DNA of 45,628 nt from Gallionellales bacterium GWA2_60_142. GTDB taxonomy: Bacteria > Pseudomonadota > Gammaproteobacteria > Burkholderiales > Gallionellaceae. A model generated the notes under the pieces. It had not been told where the DNA came from. It was given only the letters and a program-made list of their open reading frames with translations, and made no database searches. The position numbers were made by a program, and so were the translations under genes. How positions within the stretch are numbered: position 1 is the stretch's first letter; each line of letters begins with the position of its first letter. The DNA is taken from NCBI GenBank assembly GCA_001801085.1, contig MGWR01000036.1:1-45628 (forward strand), written 5' to 3'. Positions 35,304-42,461 of the stretch are shown here, one piece after another.

Positions 35304-36557
35304 GTGGCGGTATTTACCTACAAGGGACGCGACCGCTCCGGAGATCTGGTGAAGGGCACGCTGGAGGGCGACGACAGCGGCTCGATTGCCGAGCAATTGA
35401 TGAATTCCGGCATCACTCCGCTGGAGATCGCGGTGTCGCGCGCCAAGGCCGCAAGCGCCACCGAGAAGGTGTCGGGCAGTGCGCTTGACCGGCTGCGGCA
35501 TCGGCTCACCGACCAGCCGGTCACAGCACTGGACCTGATGCTGTTCAGCCGCCAGATGTATACCCTGCTCAAGGCCGGCGTGCCGATACTGCGTGCGCTG
35601 TCCGGCCTGCAGGAATCCACCCAGAAGCCGGCTTTCGCCGCAGTGATAAAGGATCTGCGCGAGAGTCTGGACAGCGGTCGCGAGTTGAGCTCGGCGATGC
35701 GGCGTCATCCCGAGGTGTTCTTTCCGTACTATCTCAGCATGGTCCAGGTCGGCGAAATGACCGGCATGCTCGACGATACCTTCATGCGCCTGTACGAACA
35801 CATGGAGTTCGAACGCGAGATAAACGAACGTATCAAGACCGCGCTGCGCTATCCCAGCTTCGTAATAATGGCGATGGGCATCGCGATCGTGATCATCAAC
35901 CTGTTCGTGATTCCCGCCTTCGCCAAGGTGTTCGCCGGATTCAAGAGCGAACTGCCGCTGATGACCAAGATGCTGATTGGTTTTTCCAATTTCATGGTGA
36001 ATTACTGGATGCTGCTGTTGGCGCTGGGGGTTGGCGCGGTGGTCGTGTTTCGCGCATGGATCAACACCCCGGCCGGCCGCTACACCTGGGATCGCTACAA
36101 GCTTCGCCTGCCGATTGCAGGAAAAATCATCTTCAAATCCACGCTGGCTCGCTTTGCGCGCAGTCTCGCGCTGTCGTTCAAGAGCGGCATGCCGGTGCTG
36201 CAGGGCATGGATGCGGTCGCGCTGGTGGTGGACAATGCCTATATGCGCAGCCGCGTCGAGGAGATGCGCGCCGGAATAGAGCGCGGCGAGAGCATCCTGC
36301 GCACCGCGATGGCCGCAGGGGTTTTCAATCCGGTGGTGCTGCAGATGATCGCCGTGGGCGAGGAGACCGGCGATCTGGATGGCTTGATGTTCGAGGTGGC
36401 TGACATGTACCAGCGCGAGATCGAATACGAGGTGAAGACCCTGAGCTCGCAGATCGAGCCCATCCTGATCGTGTTCCTCGGAATTCTGGTGCTGATCCTG
36501 GCGCTCGGCGTATTCATGCCGATGTGGGATCTGGGCAAGGCGGCGATGCACAAATGA
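35304..36557 (+). CDS. mshG: MSHA-type pilus inner-membrane platform protein MshG (GspF/PilC family)
   Basis: A 417-residue integral membrane protein with two GspF domains and three main hydrophobic helices. It starts with the family N-terminus AVFTYKGRDRSGDLVKGTLEG. Conserved segments are LFSRQMYTLLKAGVPILRAL and FARSLALSFKSGMPVLQGMD. The start codon is GTG (35304), two bases after the mshE stop, so the genes are probably coupled. It overlaps the next prepilin gene by ATGA. Confidence 0.9.
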   Translation: MAVFTYKGRDRSGDLVKGTLEGDDSGSIAEQLMNSGITPLEIAVSRAKAASATEKVSGSALDRLRHRLTDQPVTALDLMLFSRQMYTLLKAGVPILRALSGLQESTQKPAFAAVIKDLRESLDSGRELSSAMRRHPEVFFPYYLSMVQVGEMTGMLDDTFMRLYEHMEFEREINERIKTALRYPSFVIMAMGIAIVIINLFVIPAFAKVFAGFKSELPLMTKMLIGFSNFMVNYWMLLLALGVGAVVVFRAWINTPAGRYTWDRYKLRLPIAGKIIFKSTLARFARSLALSFKSGMPVLQGMDAVALVVDNAYMRSRVEEMRAGIERGESILRTAMAAGVFNPVVLQMIAVGEETGDLDGLMFEVADMYQREIEYEVKTLSSQIEPILIVFLGILVLILALGVFMPMWDLGKAAMHK

Positions 36558-37183
36558 AGATTGTTTCAACGAGAATTGCTTCAATGCGGACCGAAGCTCG
36601 CGGATCGCAACCTGCTCCCCTCGCCCGCTTGCGGGAGCGGGGCCGGGGGAGAGGACAGCCCTTCGTGCCGCCATCCTCCAAAGGCTTCACCCTGATCGAA
36701 CTGATCGTTGTCATCATCATCGTGGTGGTGCTCGGTGGGACATTCCTGGATCGAGCGCTGTATTACCAGGAGCGCGCAGAGAAGGCCGCAATGGAAGGCG
36801 TGGCGGCTGCGTTGCAGAGCGCGTTGACGCTGCAGTACGCCCAACTCATGACGCGCGGCAAGCCGTCCGATATGCCCGCGATGGCCTATGCCAACCCGAT
36901 GGATTGGCTGCAGAAAAAACCGCACAACTATGTCGGAGAGTTTTACGATCCGCAGCCTTCCAGCGTGGCGCCGGGCAACTGGGCGTTCGACCTCAAGTCG
37001 CGCAACCTGATCTACGTGCCCAACAACGCCAACTATTTCAGTCCGGGCAAAGACGGCAAGAAGTGGGTGCGTTTCCATGTCGTCCTCGATTATCAGCCGC
37101 CGCTCGCCCCTTCGTTGCAGCAGGAGCCGGCCAGCTTGAGCGGTGCGTTGTTTGCGCCGGTCGAACCTTATTCGTGGTTCTGA
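36554..37183 (+). CDS. Prepilin-like protein (mshF/mshB position) with an abnormally long leader
   Basis: A 209-residue type IV prepilin-like minor subunit. The processing site is KG|FTLIELIVVIIIVVVLGG with Phe+1 (residue 45) and Glu+5, followed by one hydrophobic helix and an unrecognised ~140-residue periplasmic domain. Position after mshG fits MshF or MshB, but I cannot assign it firmly. The leader is 44 residues long because a hairpin-rich repeat (about 36611-36660) is translated as PAPLARLRERGRGRG. The start overlaps the mshG stop by ATGA. Confidence 0.7.
   Translation: MKIVSTRIASMRTEARGSQPAPLARLRERGRGRGQPFVPPSSKGFTLIELIVVIIIVVVLGGTFLDRALYYQERAEKAAMEGVAAALQSALTLQYAQLMTRGKPSDMPAMAYANPMDWLQKKPHNYVGEFYDPQPSSVAPGNWAFDLKSRNLIYVPNNANYFSPGKDGKKWVRFHVVLDYQPPLAPSLQQEPASLSGALFAPVEPYSWF
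36611..36660 (+). repeat. Intergenic-type repeat translated within a prepilin leader
   Basis: The stretch CTCCCCTCGCCCGCTTGCGG, continuing as GAGCGGGGCC and GGGGGAGAGGAC, is a known style of proteobacterial intergenic repeat (CCCGC-TT-GCGGG core, flanked by CCCCTC/GAGAGG arms). It lies in frame in the leader of the prepilin gene. Confidence 0.7.
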
Positions 37184-37226
37184 GCATACAATGCACGCAG
37201 TGAACATTTTTCGAGAGAAGTGAATC

Positions 37227-37853
37227 ATGGTCAGCAACCCGGTGGTGGACTTCATTTTGTGGCGCTCGCTCGCCATCTTCCTGCTGATCGGGGCGCTGGC
37301 CGGCATCGCCATTGCGCTGTCGCTGATCTATCGCCCGGATATCTACGAGCGCATCAGCCGTGCAGCGAACCGCTGGGTATCGACTCGCCACTTCACCCGG
37401 ACGGCGGATCGGATGCTGAGCCTGGAGTCCTGGTTTTATCGGTATCACCGGGTGCTGGGGATGCTGGTTTGTGCGGCCGCCGCTTACCTGCTGGTGCATT
37501 TCGGTTTGTTGTTCGACAAAGCGGCGGCGATGCAGCAGCTTCCGCATATGTTGCCGCTCAAGCTCAAGTTGCCGGTGGTGGAATGGCTGCTGGACGCGCT
37601 GGTGCTGGTCTCGCTGACCGGTGCTGCGGCAGCGCTGTTCGTCGGCCTGCTGCTGTGGCTGCGTCCCAGCCTGTTGCGCGGCATCGAGGAAGCCTCCAAC
37701 CAATGGATATCCTCACGCCGCGCAGAGCGCCAGCTGGATATCCCGCGCGACGGAGTGGAAGTATTTGTCGCCCGCCACGCCCGGCGGGTCGGCTGGCTGC
37801 TGTTGCTGGGCAGCCTGTCCCTGCTGCTGCTCGTGTTGCGTGCGTTGGCATAG
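37227..37853 (+). CDS. Unknown membrane protein in the msh locus, internally duplicated
   Basis: A 208-residue protein with about four hydrophobic helices. I do not recognise the family. The two halves look alike: 'RPDIYERISRAANRWVSTR' then 'RYHRVLGMLV' in the first, and 'RPSLLRGIEEASNQWISSR' then 'RHARRVGWLLLLGS' in the second. This suggests an internal duplication of helix, amphipathic segment, helix. It has its own GAGAAG ribosome-binding site and sits between the prepilin gene and mshA, so a pilus-related role is possible but unproven. Confidence 0.7.
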   Translation: MVSNPVVDFILWRSLAIFLLIGALAGIAIALSLIYRPDIYERISRAANRWVSTRHFTRTADRMLSLESWFYRYHRVLGMLVCAAAAYLLVHFGLLFDKAAAMQQLPHMLPLKLKLPVVEWLLDALVLVSLTGAAAALFVGLLLWLRPSLLRGIEEASNQWISSRRAERQLDIPRDGVEVFVARHARRVGWLLLLGSLSLLLLVLRALA

Positions 37854-37857
37854 TCGC

Positions 37858-38007
37858 TTGCATGCGATCCGATGGGGGGCTATAGTGAATTGCCCAAAAA
37901 ACTTGCAGCGGCAAGATTGGCGGGTTCGGTGAAATTGCCGATAATGCTGTAAGGGCTGCGGCCCTGTGACGAGGTCGGGAACGACCTCAACTTTAAGGAG
38001 AATGGAA
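37858..38007 (+). promoter_or_regulatory. Promoter and structured 5' leader of mshA
   Basis: TTGCAT (37858-37863), a 17-bp spacer and TATAGT (37881-37886) form a good sigma-70-type promoter. The ~115-nt leader contains hairpins AGGGC-TGCG-GCCCT (37952-37965) and GAGGTCG-GGAA-CGACCTC (37971-37988). The latter ends six bases before the AAGGAG site (37995-38000). Confidence 0.55.
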
Positions 38008-38409
38008 ATGAAGAAGCAAGCGGGTTTTACGCTGATCGAGTTGATTATGGTGATTGTGATTCTGGGTATTTTGGCGGCGACCGCGTTGCCGAAGTTCGTG
38101 GATTTGTCTTCTGATGCTGAAGCGGCTGCTGTTAAGGGCGTTGCAGGTGGGTTGGCGTCGGCCAATTCGATTAACGTTGCCGGTTGTTCGATTACGGGTA
38201 ATTCGGCAGTGGCTGGAAAGTGTGTAACGGTGAATAGTTGCGCCGATCTTGGCGGTCTTATGGATCCCGCTCTTACGCTTGGAACGACTGTCATTACTAC
38301 GGGTCCTTATCTGTCGGCGGATACTGCCGTATCTCAAAATGCTTCTGCATCTTGTACCCTTAACCAAGGTGCCGCGAGTGCGGTATTTACGGTAACAGGT
38401 GCTGGTTAA
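38008..38409 (+). CDS. mshA: MSHA-type major pilin
   Basis: A 133-residue type IV pilin with a six-residue leader (MKKQAG|FTLIELIMVIVILGILAATALPKF), Phe+1 and Glu+5, and the continuous N-terminal helix. The C-terminal domain contains four cysteines. The position, strong ribosome-binding site, own promoter and own terminator identify it as the likely major subunit. The gene uses more AT-ending codons than its neighbours, as often seen in exposed pilins. ATG 38008 is preferred over 38002 because of its spacing from AAGGAG. Confidence 0.85.
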   Translation: MKKQAGFTLIELIMVIVILGILAATALPKFVDLSSDAEAAAVKGVAGGLASANSINVAGCSITGNSAVAGKCVTVNSCADLGGLMDPALTLGTTVITTGPYLSADTAVSQNASASCTLNQGAASAVFTVTGAG

Positions 38410-38455
38410 TCAAGCGTAGGATGGGTTGAGCCTGCGATACCCATCGCTGCCAACT

Positions 38456-38487
38456 AAAACAGGGGAGCTTCGGCTCCCCTGTTTTTT
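38456..38487 (+). terminator. Rho-independent terminator after mshA
   Basis: A 13-bp stem AAAACAGGGGAGC / GCTCCCCTGTTTT closes on a TTCG tetraloop, with six Ts on the 3' side. It would make an mshA transcript independent of mshC-P. Confidence 0.95.
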
Positions 38488-38515
38488 GTCCGTCGTTAGT
38501 GCATTTTGCTACACT
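38486..38515 (+). promoter_or_regulatory. Possible promoter for mshC and downstream genes
   Basis: TTGTCC (38486-38491), an 18-bp spacer and TACACT (38510-38515) lie directly after the mshA terminator. A promoter here would be needed for the downstream msh genes if termination is complete. The match is moderate. Confidence 0.4.
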
Positions 38516-38556
38516 GTCAGCCGATTCCCCTCATAGATATCTGTTGCCATAGCCCG

Positions 38557-39030
38557 ATGCCTAGTCCTTTCCGTCGAATCGAAGCGCCCTCATTGCAGTT
38601 GCAGCGAGGCTTCACCATGGTCGAGCTGATTATGGTGATCGTCATCGCCGGTATTCTTGCTGCGGTCGCGGCACCTCGCTTTTTCGAGGTGGATGTTTTT
38701 CGCTCGCGCGGTTTCGCCGATGAGGTCAAGGCATCGTTGCGCTATGCGCAGAAAACCGCGATTGCGCAGCGCCGTTTCGTTTGCGTGGCCTTCACCGCGA
38801 ATAGGGTTACGTTGACGACGGGGCCCACGGTGGACTGCGGCACCGATTTGCAATCGCCGACCGGCGAGGCAAGCTATGTGATTAATGCGCCGGCCAATAC
38901 GGCCTTCGCGGTGACTCCCGCGAACTTCAATTTCAATGCGCTGGGCAGGCCTTCGGCTGGGCAAGTCATCAATGTCACCGGCGCGACCAATGCCATCACC
39001 ATTGAGGCGGAGACGGGCTATGTGCATTGA
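38557..39030 (+). CDS. MSHA minor prepilin MshC-like (GspH-type)
   Basis: A 157-residue prepilin. The leader MPSPFRRIEAPSLQLQRG precedes FTMVELIMVIVIAGILAAVAAPRFF, with Phe+1 and Glu+5. The body (VKASLRYAQKTAIAQRRFVCV) resembles the GspH/FimT pseudopilin domain. Order after mshA suggests MshC. No clear Shine-Dalgarno precedes the ATG at 38557. The next gene begins 33 bp later and is unrelated to pili. Confidence 0.75.
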   Translation: MPSPFRRIEAPSLQLQRGFTMVELIMVIVIAGILAAVAAPRFFEVDVFRSRGFADEVKASLRYAQKTAIAQRRFVCVAFTANRVTLTTGPTVDCGTDLQSPTGEASYVINAPANTAFAVTPANFNFNALGRPSAGQVINVTGATNAITIEAETGYVH

Positions 39031-39063
39031 GCCTTTGAGAGCTGCCCCATCGGAGAGGCTGAC

Positions 39064-39564
39064 ATGAAAACTGCCGAGCTTCTTAGCGCCCTATCGGAAG
39101 GGCAAGTCGAGTATGTGCTGGTCGGCGGGCTGGCAGTGCAGTTGCATGGATACATGCGCTCGACTTTTGATATCGATCTGGTGCTGGCCATGAATGACGA
39201 GAATCTTGTGCGGTTTATCGATGTGGCCAAACGATTCGGGCTGACTCCTTCGATCCCGGTGTCGATAGACTCATTGCGGAATGCGGGTCAGATCGAGCAA
39301 TGGCATCGCGAAAAAGGAATGCTGGCATTTGCCTTGAGAGAGCCCCAGATTGGCGGCGGCGTGGTGGATGTGCTGGTGCGCCCGGAGGTTTCATTCGAGC
39401 AACTCAAGCGCAATGCTGTGGCGGGTGCGTTATTCGCACAGCAGGTCTGGATTGCATGCATTGACGATTTGCTGGTCATGAAGCGCGCTGCGAACCGCTC
39501 CAAGGATCAGCTCGACATTGCGGCGCTGGAGAAAATCAAGCGCGGGGAAGATCCAAATGTCTGA
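39064..39564 (+). CDS. Nucleotidyltransferase-fold protein (AbiEii/DUF6036-like) inserted in the msh locus
   Basis: A 166-residue protein with the start of a minimal nucleotidyltransferase fold: VEYVLVGGLAVQLHGYMRSTFDIDLVL contains the GG and the DxDL metal-site pattern, and VVDVLV could hold the third acidic residue. The C-terminal DDLLVMKRAANRSKDQLDIAAL is typical of AbiEii/DUF6036-like stand-alone nucleotidyltransferases, some of which are toxins paired with a small partner. It starts 33 bp after mshC and its stop overlaps an ATG at 39557 that opens a small frame running into mshD. It has no evident role in pilus assembly and looks like an inserted cassette. Confidence 0.75.
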   Translation: MKTAELLSALSEGQVEYVLVGGLAVQLHGYMRSTFDIDLVLAMNDENLVRFIDVAKRFGLTPSIPVSIDSLRNAGQIEQWHREKGMLAFALREPQIGGGVVDVLVRPEVSFEQLKRNAVAGALFAQQVWIACIDDLLVMKRAANRSKDQLDIAALEKIKRGEDPNV

Positions 39565-39766
39565 AGTCTCCGTGCGCGCGACCATACCCGAGGCGGTGAT
39601 GCTGGCCCGTTTGGCTCAGTCCGAGCAAATGCGGGAGTTCTGTATTCAGATGTGGCTGCAAAATCCCGTGCTGGCAAAACAGGGTGGGGCAAAAGTGCGA
39701 AGTTTGTTGTCCCCGTTGGAGCGCGGTGTGTCGGGCGAGCCGACTCGCGCACCATCGGGTGCGGGC
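39557..39766 (+). pseudogene. Probable remnant of a small partner gene, open into mshD
   Basis: The ATG at 39557 overlaps the nucleotidyltransferase stop (ATGTCTGA), as expected for a coupled second gene. It encodes about 55 residues (MSEVSVRATIPEAVMLARLA...) and then a low-complexity stretch (LLSPLERGVSGEPTRAPSGAG) derived from a hairpin-bearing sequence. No stop intervenes before the mshD start at 39767, so the frame could be read as an N-terminal extension of MshD. I interpret it as a gene that lost its stop by insertion of a repeat. The family is not recognised. Confidence 0.45.
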
Positions 39767-40240
39767 ATGGCAAAGCAGCGCGGCGTCAGTCTGATCGAGT
39801 TGATTATGTTCATCGTGATCGTCAGCGCCGCGCTGGCGGGCATTATGTCGGTGATGAACGTCACGACCAGAAACAGCGCCGACCCGCTGGTACACAAGCA
39901 GGCGCTGGCGATTGCGGAATCGTTGCTGGAAGAGGTTGCGTTGCAAGACTTCGTTTCGGCATCGGGTGTGACTAATGCCGTGACGAAGGAGAATCGCTCG
40001 ACGGGATACCACATCGTGAGTGATTACAACGGATTCAATATGGCTGCCGCGTCGGGGATTTTTGCGCTAAATGATTCCGTCACCCCTGTTACAGGGCTGA
40101 CTAGCTATAGTGCGAGTGTGACGGTAGGTGCGCCGGTCAATATTGGCGCCCCTGCCGCGAGCGCCGTGCTCATTACAGTGACCGTTACCGACCCGCAGGC
40201 GAACCAGATTCAAATCTCCGGCTACAGGACCCGATACTGA
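39767..40240 (+). CDS. MSHA minor prepilin MshD-like
   Basis: A 157-residue prepilin. The six-residue leader MAKQRG precedes VSLIELIMFIVIVSAALAGI, with Glu+5. The segment NSADPLVHKQALAIAESLLEEV matches MshD-type proteins. The ATG at 39767 is the natural start because it gives a normal leader, though the frame is open upstream to 39557. The stop overlaps the mshO start (TGATG). Confidence 0.8.
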   Translation: MAKQRGVSLIELIMFIVIVSAALAGIMSVMNVTTRNSADPLVHKQALAIAESLLEEVALQDFVSASGVTNAVTKENRSTGYHIVSDYNGFNMAAASGIFALNDSVTPVTGLTSYSASVTVGAPVNIGAPAASAVLITVTVTDPQANQIQISGYRTRY

Positions 40241-41106
40241 TGAGCTCGCTACGCAAAAATCACAAGGGATTTACGTTGGTCGAGATGATTATGGTGATCG
40301 TTATCACCGGCATCATCGGCGGTATGGTCGCGGTGTTCTTGCAGGCACCGATCCAGCAATATATGGATGTGGCGCGCCGCGCCGAACTGACGGATATCGC
40401 CGATACGGCTGTGCGACGTATTTCACGGGATGCGCGTACTGCGGTGCCGAATAGCGTGCGTGTTACGGGGTGTGGCGGAACGCCATGCTTTGAATTTCTG
40501 CCAACTAAAGATGGGGGGAGATATCGATCTGCCGGCCCGGGCGATGTCTTGGATTTCGATGGTGTTGATACGTCTTTTGATTTGATTGGAACGGCGGCTG
40601 TCGCAGTAAGTGATGTTGTGGTTATCGGCAGTACGCAGTCGAGCAGCATTGCCTACGATGATACTCAGGCCGGAAGATTGCGTGAGGTAGCGGCGGTGAG
40701 CGGTGTGTCGCCAGCCGTGACGGGGATTACTCTTGTTGCGGGCTTCCCATCGCCTGCGGAAGTCGAGGCGCACCGTTTTGCTGTCGTGGATGGCGGTCCG
40801 GTTACTTATGCATGCATCGCGCCGGGTGGGGGGGCGTGCGCCATCTCCGCCGGCGGAGATGGGACATGTCAGTTGGTGCGATATTCCGGTTATGGGGTTA
40901 ATTCGGCGCAAGCTCTTCCCGCGACAGCAAATCCGCCGATTCTTGCCGACAAGGTGAGCGCTTGTCAGATCGAATACGAAATTCCAGCGACGCCTTCTAC
41001 GGCTGTTTTTCCGCGCTTTGGTTTGTTGGTGGTGAGGTTGACGCTGACTAGCGGCGGCGAAAGCGTGAGCTTGTATAACGAAACACATGTGATTAACCCG
41101 CCATGA
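40240..41106 (+). CDS. MSHA biogenesis protein MshO-like
   Basis: A 288-residue prepilin-like protein. The leader MSSLRKNHKG precedes FTLVEMIMVIVITGIIGGMVAVF, with Glu+5. The segment QYMDVARRAELTDIADTAVRRISRDAR is characteristic of MshO. The C-terminal part is a large periplasmic domain with several cysteines. It overlaps mshD by one base and mshP by ATGA. Confidence 0.85.
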   Translation: MSSLRKNHKGFTLVEMIMVIVITGIIGGMVAVFLQAPIQQYMDVARRAELTDIADTAVRRISRDARTAVPNSVRVTGCGGTPCFEFLPTKDGGRYRSAGPGDVLDFDGVDTSFDLIGTAAVAVSDVVVIGSTQSSSIAYDDTQAGRLREVAAVSGVSPAVTGITLVAGFPSPAEVEAHRFAVVDGGPVTYACIAPGGGACAISAGGDGTCQLVRYSGYGVNSAQALPATANPPILADKVSACQIEYEIPATPSTAVFPRFGLLVVRLTLTSGGESVSLYNETHVINPP

Positions 41107-41564
41107 CAAAATCTAATTCGGCTGGAGAGGCTTTTCAGCGAGGCTTTAGTCTCATTTCCGCCATTTTCTTGCTGGTGGTGATCGCGGCGCTGGGGGCATT
41201 CGCGGTGACGCTTTCCACCACGCAACACCAGAGTGCTGCGCTCGATGTAATGGGGTCGCGCGCTTATCATGCCGCTCGCACCGGCGTCGAGTGGGCGGCC
41301 TTTCAGGTAATAAGCAGCCCATTCAATGCGCCAGCCCCTGCAACGTGCGCTACAAATTTTGCAGCGGGAACGTTGGGGGGGGCGCTGGCACCATTTACTG
41401 TGAATGTGACTTGTGGTGCCGTTTCTCACCCCGAGGGTACGGACGCGCTCGGGGCTACTAATTACGTGTGGGTATATGAAGTGAGCGCGAGTGCGGTGAC
41501 TGGTGGCAATCCTGGGGATTCCAGTTACGTTGAGCGCGTCATCAGCGTGACGCTGGCTAAGTGA
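41103..41564 (+). CDS. MSHA biogenesis protein MshP-like
   Basis: A 153-residue protein with one N-terminal hydrophobic helix after a leader-like MTKSNSAGEAFQRG (then FSLISAIFLLVVIAALGAFAV). It has Phe+1 but serine in place of Glu+5, resembling GspK/PilX-type tip pseudopilins. The motif SRAYHAARTGVEWAAFQV (residues about 58-75) is typical of MshP. It ends the visible msh locus; no mshQ follows. Confidence 0.82.
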   Translation: MTKSNSAGEAFQRGFSLISAIFLLVVIAALGAFAVTLSTTQHQSAALDVMGSRAYHAARTGVEWAAFQVISSPFNAPAPATCATNFAAGTLGGALAPFTVNVTCGAVSHPEGTDALGATNYVWVYEVSASAVTGGNPGDSSYVERVISVTLAK

Positions 41565-41646
41565 CTGCGATTGCCAAAGACCAATGGCTCTAAAAATGAC
41601 GTAACCATCGCCCCGTAACGCCATTTTCCGGGCGTCAAAATTCAGG

Positions 41647-41675
41647 TTGTGGCGACTGACTTGTTTTGCTAGAAT
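41647..41675 (+). promoter_or_regulatory. Probable rpsU promoter
   Basis: TTGTGG (41647-41652), a 17-bp spacer and TAGAAT (41670-41675) lie 37 bp before the rpsU start. The spacing is ideal and the -10 box has five of six consensus bases. Confidence 0.55.
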
Positions 41676-41711
41676 CGCGCCCTCAATTTTTTGGTAGAAG
41701 GTAGTTCGTCC

Positions 41712-41924
41712 ATGACAACCGTACGTGTTAAAGAGAATGAGCCGTTTGAAGTTGCAATGCGTCGTTTCAAGCGCTCCGTGGAAAAGACCGGTCTGCTGAC
41801 CGATCTGCGTGCCCGCGAGTTTTACGAGAAGCCGACCGCAGAGCGCAAGCGCAAGCTGGCTGCGGCTGTTAAGCGTCACTACAAGCGTCTGCGTAGCCAA
41901 ACCCTCCCTCCGAAGATGTACTAA
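41712..41924 (+). CDS. rpsU: 30S ribosomal protein S21
   Basis: A 70-residue basic ribosomal protein of the small subunit that helps initiation near the anti-Shine-Dalgarno. It has the family sequence [21 protein letters not shown] and [14 protein letters not shown]. The ATG at 41712 has GAAGG upstream. It leads the rpsU-yqeY-dnaG-rpoD locus. Confidence 0.98.
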   Translation: MTTVRVKENEPFEVAMRRFKRSVEKTGLLTDLRAREFYEKPTAERKRKLAAAVKRHYKRLRSQTLPPKMY

Positions 41925-41957
41925 GTCATATCCCTTGTGGGTATGGGTAGTTTCGGC

Positions 41958-42404
41958 ATGAGTCTCAAGCAACAGATTACCGATGACATGAAAGCTGCGA
42001 TGCGCGCCAAGGAAGCGGCGCGTCTCGGGGCTATTCGTCTTTTGCTCGCGGCGATGAAGCAGCGCGAGGTGGACGAGCGCATTGAGCTGACGGATGCGGA
42101 CGTGGTCGCCATCATCGAAAAGATGATGAAGCAGCGCCGCGATTCGATCAGTCAGTACGAGGCGGCAGGCCGTCAGGATTTGGCCGATGTCGAGAAGTTC
42201 GAGATGACTGTGCTGCAGGCCTACATGCCGCAGCAGTTGAGCGAAGACGAAATCAATGCCGCAGTCGCCGAGGCAGTAACTGCGACCGGCGCCGCCGGCC
42301 CGCAGGATATGGGCAAAGTGATGGGTGTGCTCAAGGCCAAGCTGGCCGGTCGCGCCGACATGGGTAAAGTCTCCGCGCTGATCAAGGCGCAACTCGCCAA
42401 GTAA
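41958..42404 (+). CDS. yqeY: GatB/YqeY domain-containing protein
   Basis: A 148-residue helical protein related to the tRNA-binding tail of GatB. It shows MSLKQQITDDMKAAMRAKEAARLGAIRLLLAAMKQREVD and QAYMPQQLSEDEI. Its function is not firmly established. Presence between rpsU and dnaG is common in proteobacteria. The ATG at 41958 gives the conserved N-terminus. Confidence 0.93.
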   Translation: MSLKQQITDDMKAAMRAKEAARLGAIRLLLAAMKQREVDERIELTDADVVAIIEKMMKQRRDSISQYEAAGRQDLADVEKFEMTVLQAYMPQQLSEDEINAAVAEAVTATGAAGPQDMGKVMGVLKAKLAGRADMGKVSALIKAQLAK

Positions 42405-42461
42405 TTCCAATCCGGTTGGACGCCTTCCGGTTTTTGCCGGGCGGTATTAAGAGGTGCTGAC

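Noticed and set aside
37854-38007. Sigma-54 promoter for mshA
   Set aside because: No GG-N10-GC pattern with the right surroundings was found; a sigma-70-type promoter fits better.
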